Source: Thioalbus denitrificans (GTDB lineage: Bacteria > Pseudomonadota > Gammaproteobacteria > DSM-26407). Taken from it: a DNA stretch of 64,000 nt. Location: positions 426,650-490,649 of the forward strand of contig NZ_QPJY01000001.1 of NCBI RefSeq assembly GCF_003337735.1. Reading direction: 5' to 3'. Below are positions 8,542-16,126 of the stretch, piece by piece (the first letter of the stretch is position 1; each line of letters opens with the position of its first letter). A program made the position numbers and the translations under genes. Below the pieces are notes generated by a model. That model was not told the DNA's origin, did no database searches, and saw nothing but the letters and a program-made list of their open reading frames with translations.

Positions 8542-9183
8542 TCAGGCCGCGGTGGCGCCGTAGCGGCGCCACAGGGCCCAGACCAGCCGGGTCAGCGCGG
8601 GCTGGTTGAGCCGCGGCTGGCCGGCAAGGGCCAGCACGAAGCGGTGCCCGCCGGCGTGGATGGGCCAGAAGCCGAACTGGCTGTTGCCGGCGGCGTCCAG
8701 TACGCCCCAGGCGCCGCCGGGAAGGCCGAGATTGCCTCCCAGGAGACCGTGATGGCGCGCATGGAGCGAGGCCAGGTCTGCGCTCAGGGCGGATATCTCC
8801 TCCGCCGCCTCGTGGGGGAATCCGACACTGGCGAGGTAGAAGCCCTGGGCATCCGCCAGCAGGGCGCGTCCGGCGGCCGAGAGCGGCGCCAGCAGTTCGG
8901 GCAGCAACTGCTCCAGGGGGCCGCCCGGCGCGCGGCGCGGCGTGGCCAGCCCTTCCAGCCAGCCGAGGGTCTGCAGGTGGTGGAGCAGATCGAGGGCGGT
9001 GCCGTTGTCGTGCACCCCGCACCAGCGCCGCAGGCCCTCCAGCTCCAGCGGCGGGGTCTCGTCCCGGCGCAGCAGGGCGGTGAGCAGAGTGCGGGGGCGG
9101 CTGGCGTCCGGCGCGGCGGCGGCGTGGTAGGCGCCCGCGGGAGAGACGGCCAGGTAGTGGCCGGCGATCAGGCGGTAGCTCAT
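8542..9183 (-). CDS. Unknown protein with winged-helix-like and roadblock-like parts
   Basis: A 213-residue protein. The first half contains a helix-turn-helix-like stretch (LRRWCGVHDNGTALDLLHHL, residues about 51-70). The second half (LLADAQGFYLASVGFPHEAAEE... to a closing FVLALAGQPRLNQPALTRLV) resembles a divergent roadblock/LC7 fold. It starts three bases after the GTPase gene stop, so the two are probably translationally coupled. I infer a second GTPase partner; no named family was recognised. Confidence 0.72.
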   Translation of the reverse strand: MSYRLIAGHYLAVSPAGAYHAAAAPDASRPRTLLTALLRRDETPPLELEGLRRWCGVHDNGTALDLLHHLQTLGWLEGLATPRRAPGGPLEQLLPELLAPLSAAGRALLADAQGFYLASVGFPHEAAEEISALSADLASLHARHHGLLGGNLGLPGGAWGVLDAAGNSQFGFWPIHAGGHRFVLALAGQPRLNQPALTRLVWALWRRYGATAA

Positions 9184-9186
9184 CGG

Positions 9187-9720
9187 CTACGCTCCCAGGC
9201 CTGGATCGAGGCTGTAGAGCAGGGCCTTGACCAGCAGGCGCACGTCGTCCCGCTCGCGGGCGTCCACCTCGAACACCGCCGGGTTCAGGTCGCGCCCCGC
9301 CAGTTCGTGGTGATAGGCGTCCAGGCCCGGTCCGCCCAGGTCGGTGCGGGTGACGCCGATGACCACGCCCTGCTCAGCGATGAAGCCGCGGAATGCATCG
9401 AGGAAGAAGTGCAGATCGCGGAAGGGATCGGCGCGGCTGTTGTCGATGAGCAGCACCAGGCCGAGCCCGCCCGCGGTGAGGATCTCCCACATGAAGTCGA
9501 ACCGCTCCTGGCCGGGGGTGCCATAGAGATGGATGCGCTCCCCGCCCTCCAGCTGCAGCACGCCGTAGTCCATGGCCACCGTGGTGCCGGCTTTGCGGCT
9601 GCGGGTCATGTCCGAGGCTGCCTCGTCGGTCGATACCGGCGGCGTATCGCTGATGGCCGTGATGGCCGTGGTCTTCCCGGCGCCGACGGGGCCGGTGAAG
9701 ATGATCTTGTAGTCGCTCAT
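9187..9720 (-). CDS. Small Ras-like GTPase of the CvnD type
   Basis: A 177-residue GTPase. G1 is GPVGAGKTT (10-18). G3 reads YGTPGQERFDFMW, the GTPGQER form without the usual Asp that is characteristic of conservon CvnD proteins. G4 is VTRTD rather than NKxD. Family knowledge: such GTPases work with roadblock proteins encoded beside them, and one is present here in the same operon. There is no lipid-anchor cysteine at the C-terminus. The start is preceded by an AT-poor 53-base gap after the 390-residue gene. Confidence 0.88.
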   Translation of the reverse strand: MSDYKIIFTGPVGAGKTTAITAISDTPPVSTDEAASDMTRSRKAGTTVAMDYGVLQLEGGERIHLYGTPGQERFDFMWEILTAGGLGLVLLIDNSRADPFRDLHFFLDAFRGFIAEQGVVIGVTRTDLGGPGLDAYHHELAGRDLNPAVFEVDARERDDVRLLVKALLYSLDPGLGA

Positions 9721-9773
9721 CGGGTCGTGTGGAGATCAGTGTCGGTGAAGGGGGGCGTGCGTCCCGCTGCTGC

Positions 9774-10946
9774 TCACGCGCCGCGCAGCCGGCCGAGAAT
9801 GCGGCCCAGAAGGCCGCGGGCCAACGACCGGCCGGATGGCCGGGCGGGCTGCGACGCCGGGACGTTCCCGGGCTCGAACTCCATCAACCCCACCGCCAGG
9901 GCGGCGCTGTAGAAGGCGAACACGGCTGGCCGGGGCAGCTGCAGGGCGGCGGCGGCCTCCAGCGGAGTGCAGCGGCGGCGCACCCACAGCGCCGCCAGCT
10001 GCAGGGCATGGGGTGTCAGCACCAGGCGGGTGAGATTGGGCCAGTGTCGCAGGCGCACGGGGGTCTCCCAGGCCGTGTCGCCCGGAAGCCGGCCGCGGGA
10101 GCTCCACAGGGCCACTTTCCACAGGAAAGTCTCCTGCCGTTCCGGCGTCCCTGCCGAGGCGCCGCGCAAGGCCTCGGCCTCCTCCGCCGCAAGCTCGCTG
10201 AGCAGCACCTGTCCGTAGCCGTCGACCGGAATCACGGTCATGGAGCGCAGGCGCGCCTCGTCCAGGTCGGCGATCACCTCCCCGGTGTCGGGGAAGATCA
10301 GGATGTCGCGCCAGGGGCCGCGCAGGCGCTGCGCCTTGCCGCTGGCCGCCGCCCGTGCGCAGGCCTGCTGCAGGTGGCCCTGCAGGTGGCGTCGCGGGTC
10401 GTAGGTGGAGTGGCCGCGTTGCCGGGCATCGCCGGGATCGGCATCGGGAACGCTGCGGATGAAGTGACGGAACGAGGCCGCCTCCAGGGTGCGGGCGGCC
10501 TTGGCCGTGCGCGCGCCCCGGGCGGCCTGGCGGAAGCTGCGGGACTTGCCGCGGCTGCCGTCCGGGGGCGCGGTGGTGGCCGCGGACGGTGCCGTCAGGG
10601 CGGAGGCGCTGGTGTCGCGCAGCCGGGGCTCGAGCCGATCCAGCAGCTCCAGGAAGGCCTGGCTGCCGATGGGCTTGGACAGGAACCAGGGCGGTGCCGG
10701 CTCGGGCCTGCGCAGCGCCACGGCCACCAGCGGGCGGTCCGGGTTCCGCGGGTCGGTGAGACGCCAGCGCCCGGCCCCCTCGGGGCTGTCGATGTCCACC
10801 AGCACCAGCTCCGCCTGCTCTTCCGGCACGAGCTGGCAGCGCCCGCCGCAGGGACCCTGGAAGAAAAGCTGCAGGGTCTGCGCCAGGCGCGGGGCGAAGC
10901 CGTATGCGGCCACCTTGAGCGGGGTGCGCGCCGGTGCCGGCTTCAT
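9774..10946 (-). CDS. Unknown protein in the GTPase module
   Basis: A 390-residue protein, not recognised as a whole. Residues 10-105 look like a degenerate response-regulator receiver fold (ELVLVDIDSPEG ... LVAVAL ... WFLSKPIGSQAFLELL), but conservation is weak and phosphorylation is doubtful. A basic low-complexity linker follows (about 115-160). The C-terminal region has a winged-helix-like stretch (RCTPLEAAAALQLPRPAVFAF), recalling the DUF742 helix-turn-helix protein of conservons. It overlaps the upstream gene by four bases. Confidence 0.68.
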   Translation of the reverse strand: MKPAPARTPLKVAAYGFAPRLAQTLQLFFQGPCGGRCQLVPEEQAELVLVDIDSPEGAGRWRLTDPRNPDRPLVAVALRRPEPAPPWFLSKPIGSQAFLELLDRLEPRLRDTSASALTAPSAATTAPPDGSRGKSRSFRQAARGARTAKAARTLEAASFRHFIRSVPDADPGDARQRGHSTYDPRRHLQGHLQQACARAAASGKAQRLRGPWRDILIFPDTGEVIADLDEARLRSMTVIPVDGYGQVLLSELAAEEAEALRGASAGTPERQETFLWKVALWSSRGRLPGDTAWETPVRLRHWPNLTRLVLTPHALQLAALWVRRRCTPLEAAAALQLPRPAVFAFYSAALAVGLMEFEPGNVPASQPARPSGRSLARGLLGRILGRLRGA

Positions 10947-11668
10947 GTCTCTGCACCGGCCAGTTCATCGGCCAGCAGGAGCCACTCGCGCGGGAGCGGC
11001 CGGCCGCTCCCCAGCAGGCGATCGCAGGTATCGTTGAAGCGTTCGGCGTCCCTGGTGCGGCGGTAGATCTCCAGCAGCAGCGGGAGGACGTCGGTGCGCC
11101 GGGGCTCCCCGGCCAGGGCGGACTCCAGGACCCGGGTCGCCGCCTCCAGCTGCCCGTCGCGGAGCAGGTTGTCGGCCTGTTCGAGGGCATCGCCACCCCG
11201 TTCGTCACCGGCGCCGATGCGTTCCACCAGCCGGCAGTCGCCCACCAGGCCATGGGAAAGAACCGACCCGGTGCAGTGAGCCTGGGGGCTGCGCGCCTCG
11301 ATCGGCCGCTCCAGCGCTTCCGCCAGCCGCCCGCGGGCAGCCCGGGGAATGCGGGGTCCGATCAGGTCCAGCAGGCGCTTGCGCAGCGCCGTCCCGCGTT
11401 CGCCCAGAGCGATGAACAGGTCCGTCAGCGCGGCGCAGGCGCCCTCGTGGTCATCCAGGTCCAGGTGCAGGTGGATGCGCTGCACGTGGGCACGCAGGTC
11501 GGCGTGTGCCCGCGCCACCCGGTGGGCCAGGTAGGTGGCGCTGTGGGGATTGCGCAGGTGGCGCGGCAGCCGCAGGGCCCGTTCCCGGGCAACCCGGAAG
11601 GCGGGTTCGTCGCCGGGTGGGGGCGGGGGCGGCTGGCGCCGGAAAGCTGGCGGCATTGTTCTGTGCAT
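10943..11668 (-). CDS. Unknown alpha-helical protein, first gene of the GTPase module
   Basis: About 241 residues from the chosen ATG, mainly helical, with TPR-like pairs near the C-terminus (DNLLRDGQLEAATRVLESAL, then LPLLLEIYRRTRDAERFND). The frame is open up to 11797, but that codon coincides with a TTGACA promoter box, so translation must begin lower; 11668 and 11656 are both possible and neither has a good ribosome site. It overlaps the next gene by four bases and heads the six-gene run. Confidence 0.65.
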   Translation of the reverse strand: MHRTMPPAFRRQPPPPPPGDEPAFRVARERALRLPRHLRNPHSATYLAHRVARAHADLRAHVQRIHLHLDLDDHEGACAALTDLFIALGERGTALRKRLLDLIGPRIPRAARGRLAEALERPIEARSPQAHCTGSVLSHGLVGDCRLVERIGAGDERGGDALEQADNLLRDGQLEAATRVLESALAGEPRRTDVLPLLLEIYRRTRDAERFNDTCDRLLGSGRPLPREWLLLADELAGAET

Positions 11669-11766
11669 CAATGGTTGGACACGGGGTTTCAGAGGGATGC
11701 CGGTGTGCTCCGGGCGGGTGCGAAGGTTAGCGAGGAAAACGATTGTCAATCTGTGGACCGCGTCAC

Positions 11767-11797
11767 AGATAGGCCGATTAAAAATGCGATTTGTCAA
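11767..11797 (-). promoter_or_regulatory. Candidate promoter of the GTPase module
   Basis: On the minus strand a perfect TTGACA (11797-11792) is followed by AT-rich sequence and weak -10 candidates (CTATCT or TATCTG, spacing 19-20). The AT-rich island in otherwise GC-rich DNA supports a promoter. Confidence 0.4.
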
Positions 11798-11977
11798 TTT
11801 AATATCTGAACATAACAGTCAAGAAATAGGCGCAGAGCCGGACGACGCCGACATCCGTCCGCGTCGATTGTCGTGACCGCATGCGGGTGGCATCCGCAGC
11901 ATTCATGCTCCGTGCCTGGCGGGACGGGGAACGACGGGGCCGGCTGTTTCCGGATTCGCCGGAGGGATGGAGAGGGC

Positions 11978-12379
11978 ATGATGCACCGAGACCGTACCGG
12001 TCCGCCGGGACAGGTGCCCCGGACCGCGTTGATCGAGGCCTCCTGCTACAATCGGGTGCGCCTGGCCCTGCGCCTGCATGGCCCCGAACTGAATCTGCGC
12101 CTGCCGGGCGGGCGGGGGTTCCGGATGCGGATCGCGGGGCAGGAGTGGCGCTGCCTCGATGAGCGCCTCGGTGGCGAGGTTCTGCTGCTGTGGCGCGGGT
12201 TCCGGCGTACCGGCGGGCTGGACCATCCGGTGCACTGTCTGCTGCAGCGCTGTCACAGCTATGCCCGCGTGATCGAGTACACGGTTCTCGCCGATCTGGA
12301 GCGGGCGCTCACATCGATGCTTCCCGTGCCGGCCGCCGTACCCGCCCGCGTGTTGCTCCACCCCGTGCTAACCCGATGA
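11978..12379 (+). CDS. Small protein of unknown function upstream of cbbM
   Basis: A 133-residue arginine-rich protein with no signal peptide or recognised domain; it contains ELNLRLPGGRGFRMRIAGQEW and a mixed strand/helix pattern after that. The two adjacent ATGs at 11978 and 11981 follow GGAGAGGG. It ends 17 bases before the cbbM operator, so it is transcribed separately from cbbM or reads into it. No function is proposed. Confidence 0.6.
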   Translation: MMHRDRTGPPGQVPRTALIEASCYNRVRLALRLHGPELNLRLPGGRGFRMRIAGQEWRCLDERLGGEVLLLWRGFRRTGGLDHPVHCLLQRCHSYARVIEYTVLADLERALTSMLPVPAAVPARVLLHPVLTR

Positions 12380-12395
12380 AAATAATGAAGTATAA

Positions 12396-12413
12396 GTAAA
12401 CGTCTATGTTTAC
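12396..12413. promoter_or_regulatory. CbbR-type inverted repeat upstream of cbbM
   Basis: GTAAAC and GTTTAC flank six bases. The preceding bases TATAAGTAAA match the GATAAGTAAA half of the cbbL dyad, supporting a common regulator such as CbbR. Confidence 0.45.
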
Positions 12414-12434
12414 AATAAAAATATATTAATTCCC

Positions 12435-12463
12435 TTATCTTTCTTGGGCCCATATCCTATACC
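12435..12463 (+). promoter_or_regulatory. Candidate promoter of cbbM
   Basis: TTATCT (12435-12440) and TATACC (12458-12463) are 17 bases apart in an AT-rich stretch, 81 bases before the cbbM start. Confidence 0.4.
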
Positions 12464-12544
12464 CCAGTTTCCATGCGGAAATACCCGGCGCCGACGGTTG
12501 GTGCGCCCGGGATGCAACCAGCTTTCACGAGGGGAGTAGAGAAT

Positions 12545-13927
12545 ATGGATCAGTCCAGTCGTTACGCGGACCTGTCGCTCAGGGAAGAGGATCTGATTGC
12601 CGGCGGACGGCATGTCCTTTGCGCCTACATCATGAAGCCGAAGGCCGGCTACGAATATCTTTCGACCGCGGCCCACTTCGCCGCCGAGAGCTCCACGGGC
12701 ACCAACGTGGAGGTGTGCACCACCGACGACTTCACCAAGGGTGTGGACGCGCTGGTCTACGAGATCGACCCGGCCCGCGAGCTGATGAAGATCGCCTACC
12801 CGGTGGAGCTGTTCGACCGCAACATCAAGGACGGCCGCGCCATGCTGGCCTCCTTCCTGACCCTGACCATCGGCAACAACCAGGGCATGGGCGACGTGGA
12901 ATACGCCAAGATGCACGACTTCTACGTGCCGCCGGCCTACCTGCGCCTGTTCGACGGTCCCTCCATGAACATCCAGGACATGTGGCGCGTGCTCGGCCGC
13001 GACATGACCAACGGCGGCATGGTGGTGGGCACCATCATCAAGCCGAAGCTGGGCCTGCGTCCGCAGCCCTTCGCCGACGCCTGCCACCAGTTCTGGCTGG
13101 GCGGCGACTTCATCAAGAACGACGAGCCCCAGGGCAACCAGGTGTTCGCGCCCCTGAAGGAGACCATGCGCCTGGTGGCCGACGCCATGCGCCGCGCCCA
13201 GGACGAGACCGGCGAGGCGAAGCTGTTCTCCGCCAACATCACCGCCGACGACCCCTTCGAGATCATCGCCCGCGGCGAGTACATTCTCGAGACCTTCGCC
13301 GAGAACGCCGATCACGTGGCGTTCCTGGTGGACGGCTACGTGGCCGGCCCCACCGCCATCACCACCGCCCGCCGCTACTTCCCGAACCAGTTCCTGCACT
13401 ATCACCGTGCGGGCCATGGCGCGGTGACCAGCCCCTCGGCCAAGCGCGGCTACACCGCCTTCGTGCACTGCAAGATGTCCCGCCTGCAGGGCGCCTCCGG
13501 CATTCACACCGGCACCATGGGCTTCGGCAAGATGGAGGGTGACGCCGCCGACAAGGCCATCGCCTACATGCTGGAGCGCGATGCCGCCGACGGCCCCTAC
13601 TTCCACCAGGAGTGGCTGGGCATGAAGGCCACCACGCCCATCATCTCAGGCGGCATGAACGCCCTGCGCCTGCCGGGCTTCTTCGACAACCTGGGCCACT
13701 CCAACGTGATCCAGACCTCCGGCGGCGGCGCCTTCGGCCACAAGGACGGCGGCACCGCGGGCGCCAAGTCCCTGCGCCAGGCCCAGGACGCCTGGCAGGC
13801 TGGCGTCAACCTGGTGGACTACGCCATGGAGCATCCGGAGCTGAAGGGCGCCTTCGAGTCCTTCCACTGGGATGCCGACAAGCTGTTCCCGGGCTGGCGC
13901 GAGAAGCTGGGCGTGGCGGCGGCCTGA
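12545..13927 (+). CDS. cbbM: RuBisCO form II
   Basis: Form II ribulose bisphosphate carboxylase, usually a dimer or hexamer of large subunits only, suited to high CO2 and low O2. The 460 residues match the family. The carbamylated lysine is Lys191 in [25 protein letters not shown] and the loop-6 region GFGKMEGD are also present. The start follows AGGGGAG with about 8-base spacing. It has its own operator and promoter and a strong hairpin downstream. No second cbbQO pair for form II lies beside it. Confidence 0.98.
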   Translation: MDQSSRYADLSLREEDLIAGGRHVLCAYIMKPKAGYEYLSTAAHFAAESSTGTNVEVCTTDDFTKGVDALVYEIDPARELMKIAYPVELFDRNIKDGRAMLASFLTLTIGNNQGMGDVEYAKMHDFYVPPAYLRLFDGPSMNIQDMWRVLGRDMTNGGMVVGTIIKPKLGLRPQPFADACHQFWLGGDFIKNDEPQGNQVFAPLKETMRLVADAMRRAQDETGEAKLFSANITADDPFEIIARGEYILETFAENADHVAFLVDGYVAGPTAITTARRYFPNQFLHYHRAGHGAVTSPSAKRGYTAFVHCKMSRLQGASGIHTGTMGFGKMEGDAADKAIAYMLERDAADGPYFHQEWLGMKATTPIISGGMNALRLPGFFDNLGHSNVIQTSGGGAFGHKDGGTAGAKSLRQAQDAWQAGVNLVDYAMEHPELKGAFESFHWDADKLFPGWREKLGVAAA

Positions 13928-13998
13928 CCCCTTCCCGGCCTGCCGCCGCGCCGGCAGCGGCGCAGCGGCAGGCTGGTTCCGGAACGGCGTTACCCTAT

Positions 13999-14036
13999 AA
14001 TCAACCGGGCCCGGCATCCGCCGGGCCCGGTTGATT
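13999..14036 (+). terminator. Strong 17-bp hairpin after cbbM
   Basis: A perfect 17-bp stem (13999-14015 with 14020-14036) closes an ATCC loop. Only a weak T-rich tail follows (TTGATTG), so it may act as terminator or as a 3' stabiliser of an abundant mRNA. Confidence 0.75.
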
Positions 14037-14114
14037 GTGCCTGTGGTGAATACGACGTCTGCCCCGGGTGCGTCGCGTGCGGCGCGACACCCGTAACGGA
14101 GAGAGGAGAAACAG

Positions 14115-14678
14115 ATGCGCAAGATCCTGATTACGGCCATCCTCGGCGCCCTCTGCACGGGACCGGCGGTCGCCGACCCCGTGGCCGACAACACGGCCGA
14201 GGCGCGCGAGATCGTCAAGCAGTTCTTCGGCGACCTGAAGGGTAAGCTCCAGGCGGCCATGAAAGAGGGCGGCCCCACCAATGCCATCGGCGTATGCCGG
14301 AACGAGGCGCCCGGAATCGCCCGGTCCACGTCCGAGCAGACGGGCTGGAGCGTGGGTCGTACCAGCCTGCAGCTGCGCAACTTCCAGAACCGCGCCGACG
14401 ACTGGGAGCGCCAGGCCCTGGAGGAATTCGACCAGCGCAAGGCGGCCGGCGAGGACATCACCAAGATGGAGAAGGCGGAGGTGGTGAGCGTGAACGGCCA
14501 GGAAACCTTCCGCTACATGAAGGCCATTCCCACCGCGGCGCTGTGCCTGAACTGCCACGGCGCCGAGCTGAAGCCGGAGGTCAAGGCGAAGCTCGACGAA
14601 CTCTACCCGACGGACCAGGCCACGGGTTACCAGGAGGGCGACATCCGTGGCGCCTTCACCCTGTCCAAGACGCTGTGA
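14115..14678 (+). CDS. Periplasmic c-type haem protein, Tll0287/DUF3365-like
   Basis: A 187-residue exported protein with an N-terminal signal peptide (cleavage likely after TGPAVA, near residue 20). One haem-attachment motif, CLNCH, lies near residue 140, as expected of the Tll0287-like (DUF3365) haem fold. A further cysteine occurs in IGVCRNEAP. The start has a good GAGAGGAG site. Its role is unknown; related domains are used as redox or gas sensors and as electron carriers. It follows cbbM but the strong hairpin suggests a separate or attenuated transcript. Confidence 0.88.
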   Translation: MRKILITAILGALCTGPAVADPVADNTAEAREIVKQFFGDLKGKLQAAMKEGGPTNAIGVCRNEAPGIARSTSEQTGWSVGRTSLQLRNFQNRADDWERQALEEFDQRKAAGEDITKMEKAEVVSVNGQETFRYMKAIPTAALCLNCHGAELKPEVKAKLDELYPTDQATGYQEGDIRGAFTLSKTL

Positions 14679-14726
14679 CGGGGGAGTTTTCCGCCGCGAC
14701 TACGCAAGCCGCCCGGGATGTTCGTT

Positions 14727-14762
14727 AAACGCCGGGGCGCCAGGACGCGAAGGCAGGCGAAG
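14727..14762. repeat. Solo end of an ACGCGAAG-type repeat
   Basis: The phrase CGCCAGGACGCGAAGG resembles the repeats bounding the element at 35377-35530. No matching inverted end was found nearby, so it is probably a remnant. Confidence 0.5.
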
Positions 14763-14813
14763 ATAAGAGGGTTGCGCCGGGGCTGTTGGGACGGCAGCCC
14801 GCTGCAAGTGGGA

Positions 14814-14845
14814 AATGAAAAAGGGGCTTCGGCCCCTTTTTCATT
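14814..14845. terminator. Bidirectional terminator with UUCG loop
   Basis: A perfect 14-bp stem (14814-14827 with 14832-14845) carries a TTCG tetraloop; the A-rich 5' arm and T-rich 3' arm make it work in both directions. It ends the haem-protein transcript. Confidence 0.88.
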
Positions 14846-14887
14846 ATCCGTCAATCGGTAGCGGTGCGGCGGGTTGTCATGTCCCGG

Positions 14888-14903
14888 TACGCCATATGGC
14901 GTA
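14888..14903. promoter_or_regulatory. Perfect 16-base palindrome, possible activator site
   Basis: TACGCCATATGGCGTA is fully self-complementary. It lies 73 bases before a sigma-54-type promoter and near the gene of a sigma-54 activator, the usual geometry of an upstream activating sequence. Confidence 0.5.
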
Positions 14904-14976
14904 TGGCGCAGTGGTGAATGGCTCAGAAGCAACGGGTTGGGTCGGGTAAGTGACTGATTACTGGATGCCGTGCTCC

Positions 14977-14992
14977 TGGCACCGAGCTTGCT
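14977..14992 (+). promoter_or_regulatory. Sigma-54 (RpoN) type promoter
   Basis: TGGCACCGAGCTTGCT matches the -24/-12 consensus: the GG and GC dinucleotides are ten bases apart. No coding gene follows on this strand before 17137; the nearest gene is the convergent sigma-54 activator. Confidence 0.6.
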
Positions 14993-15003
14993 TCCACGGG
15001 TGG

Positions 15004-15147
15004 TGGAATGTGGACCGGGATGCGGCCTGGGATGAACTGGGTGCAAAGCGCAGTGGCATGGGGGAGGCGGGTGCGCATTGGCGCGGGCCTTCGGCCGTCA
15101 CGGGTACGGTGCGTACGGTGCGCTCCGCCCCGGACGGACCGGGGCGG
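15004..15147 (+). ncRNA. Candidate sigma-54-dependent small RNA
   Basis: Transcription from the sigma-54 promoter would begin near 15004 and meet a 9-bp GC hairpin (15125-15133 with 15139-15147, loop ACGGA). No ORF in this stretch has a ribosome site. The hairpin lacks a clear T-run, so the 3' end is uncertain and readthrough would be antisense to the activator gene. This is inference from promoter and structure only. Confidence 0.3.
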
Positions 15148-15160
15148 GCGGCGCAGGGCT

Positions 15161-16126
15161 TCAGGCCTCGATGGCGTACTTCTTCAGCCGGTAGAGCAGG
15201 GTGTCGCGGGTAAGCCCGAGCAGGCGTGCGGCCTTGCTGCGGTTGCCGCGGGCCATGTCCAGGGCCTGGCGGATCAGGTCGGCTTCCACGTCGTCCAGGC
15301 AGACGCCGGAATCCGGCAGGGCAAAGGCTCCGCCACGGGTGGTTGCGTGGACGCTGATGCCGCGGCGGATCTCGCGCGGCAGGTTGTCCGGTCCCACCTC
15401 GCGACCGCTGCAGAAGACCACCATGCGCTCGCAGACATTGCGCAACTCGCGTACGTTGCCGGGCCAGCCGTAGCCCTCCAGCAGCGCACGTGCCTGCGGG
15501 GTGTAGCGCGGCGGCTCCAGGCCGTGCTGCGTGGCGATCTCGGCAGTGAGGTGATTCACCAGCAGGGAGACGTCGCCGCCGCGTTCGCGCAGGGGCGGCA
15601 GTTCCAGCGGAACCACGTTGAGCCGGTAGTAGAGGTCTTCCCGGAAGCGTCCCGCCTCGACTTCCGCCAGCAGGTCACGGTTGGTGGCGGCGATGATGCG
15701 CACATCCACCCGCTCCGGCATCGACTGCCCCAGGGCCTGGCACTCTCCGGATTCCAGGAAGCGCAGCAGCTTGGCCTGCATGGACAGGGGCAGCTCGCCG
15801 ATCTCGTCCAGGAGCAGGGTGCCGCCGGCCGCGGAGCGGATACGGCCCGGGCTGTCGGTGGTGGCGCCGGTGAAGGCCCCCCGGCGGTGTCCGAAGAGTT
15901 CCGATTCGGCCAGGGTTTCGGGCAGGGCGGCGCAGTTGACGGAAACGAACGCGCGGCCCGCCCGGCGACTGTGCTGGTGCACGGCATGGGCGAGAAGCTC
16001 CTTGCCGGTGCCCGACTCCCCGAGGATGAGCAGCGCCACGTCCGTGGCCGCCACGATGCGCGTCGCCCTGACGACGGCCTGGAACTCAGGTGCTTGCCCA
16101 ATCAGGGTGTGTTGTTGTCTGTTCAT
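15161..16126 (-). CDS. Sigma-54-dependent transcriptional activator (AAA+ and Fis HTH)
   Basis: Bacterial enhancer-binding protein of 321 residues. The AAA+ domain starts at once: Walker A GESGTGKE (36-43), the sigma-54 contact loop GAFTGA (83-88) and Walker B LLLDEIGE (104-111). The C-terminus is a Fis-type helix-turn-helix (NRSKAARLLGLTRDTLLYRL). There is no receiver, GAF or PAS domain, as in PspF, so activity must be set by a partner or by expression. It overlaps the upstream TauE-like gene by four bases. A sigma-54 promoter with a palindrome lies just beyond its 3' end. Confidence 0.93.
   Translation of the reverse strand: MNRQQHTLIGQAPEFQAVVRATRIVAATDVALLILGESGTGKELLAHAVHQHSRRAGRAFVSVNCAALPETLAESELFGHRRGAFTGATTDSPGRIRSAAGGTLLLDEIGELPLSMQAKLLRFLESGECQALGQSMPERVDVRIIAATNRDLLAEVEAGRFREDLYYRLNVVPLELPPLRERGGDVSLLVNHLTAEIATQHGLEPPRYTPQARALLEGYGWPGNVRELRNVCERMVVFCSGREVGPDNLPREIRRGISVHATTRGGAFALPDSGVCLDDVEADLIRQALDMARGNRSKAARLLGLTRDTLLYRLKKYAIEA

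Noticed and set aside
11669-11797. N-terminal extension of the first gene of the GTPase module from a TTG at 11797
   Set aside because: The TTG is part of a TTGACA promoter box in an AT-rich island, so translation should begin downstream.
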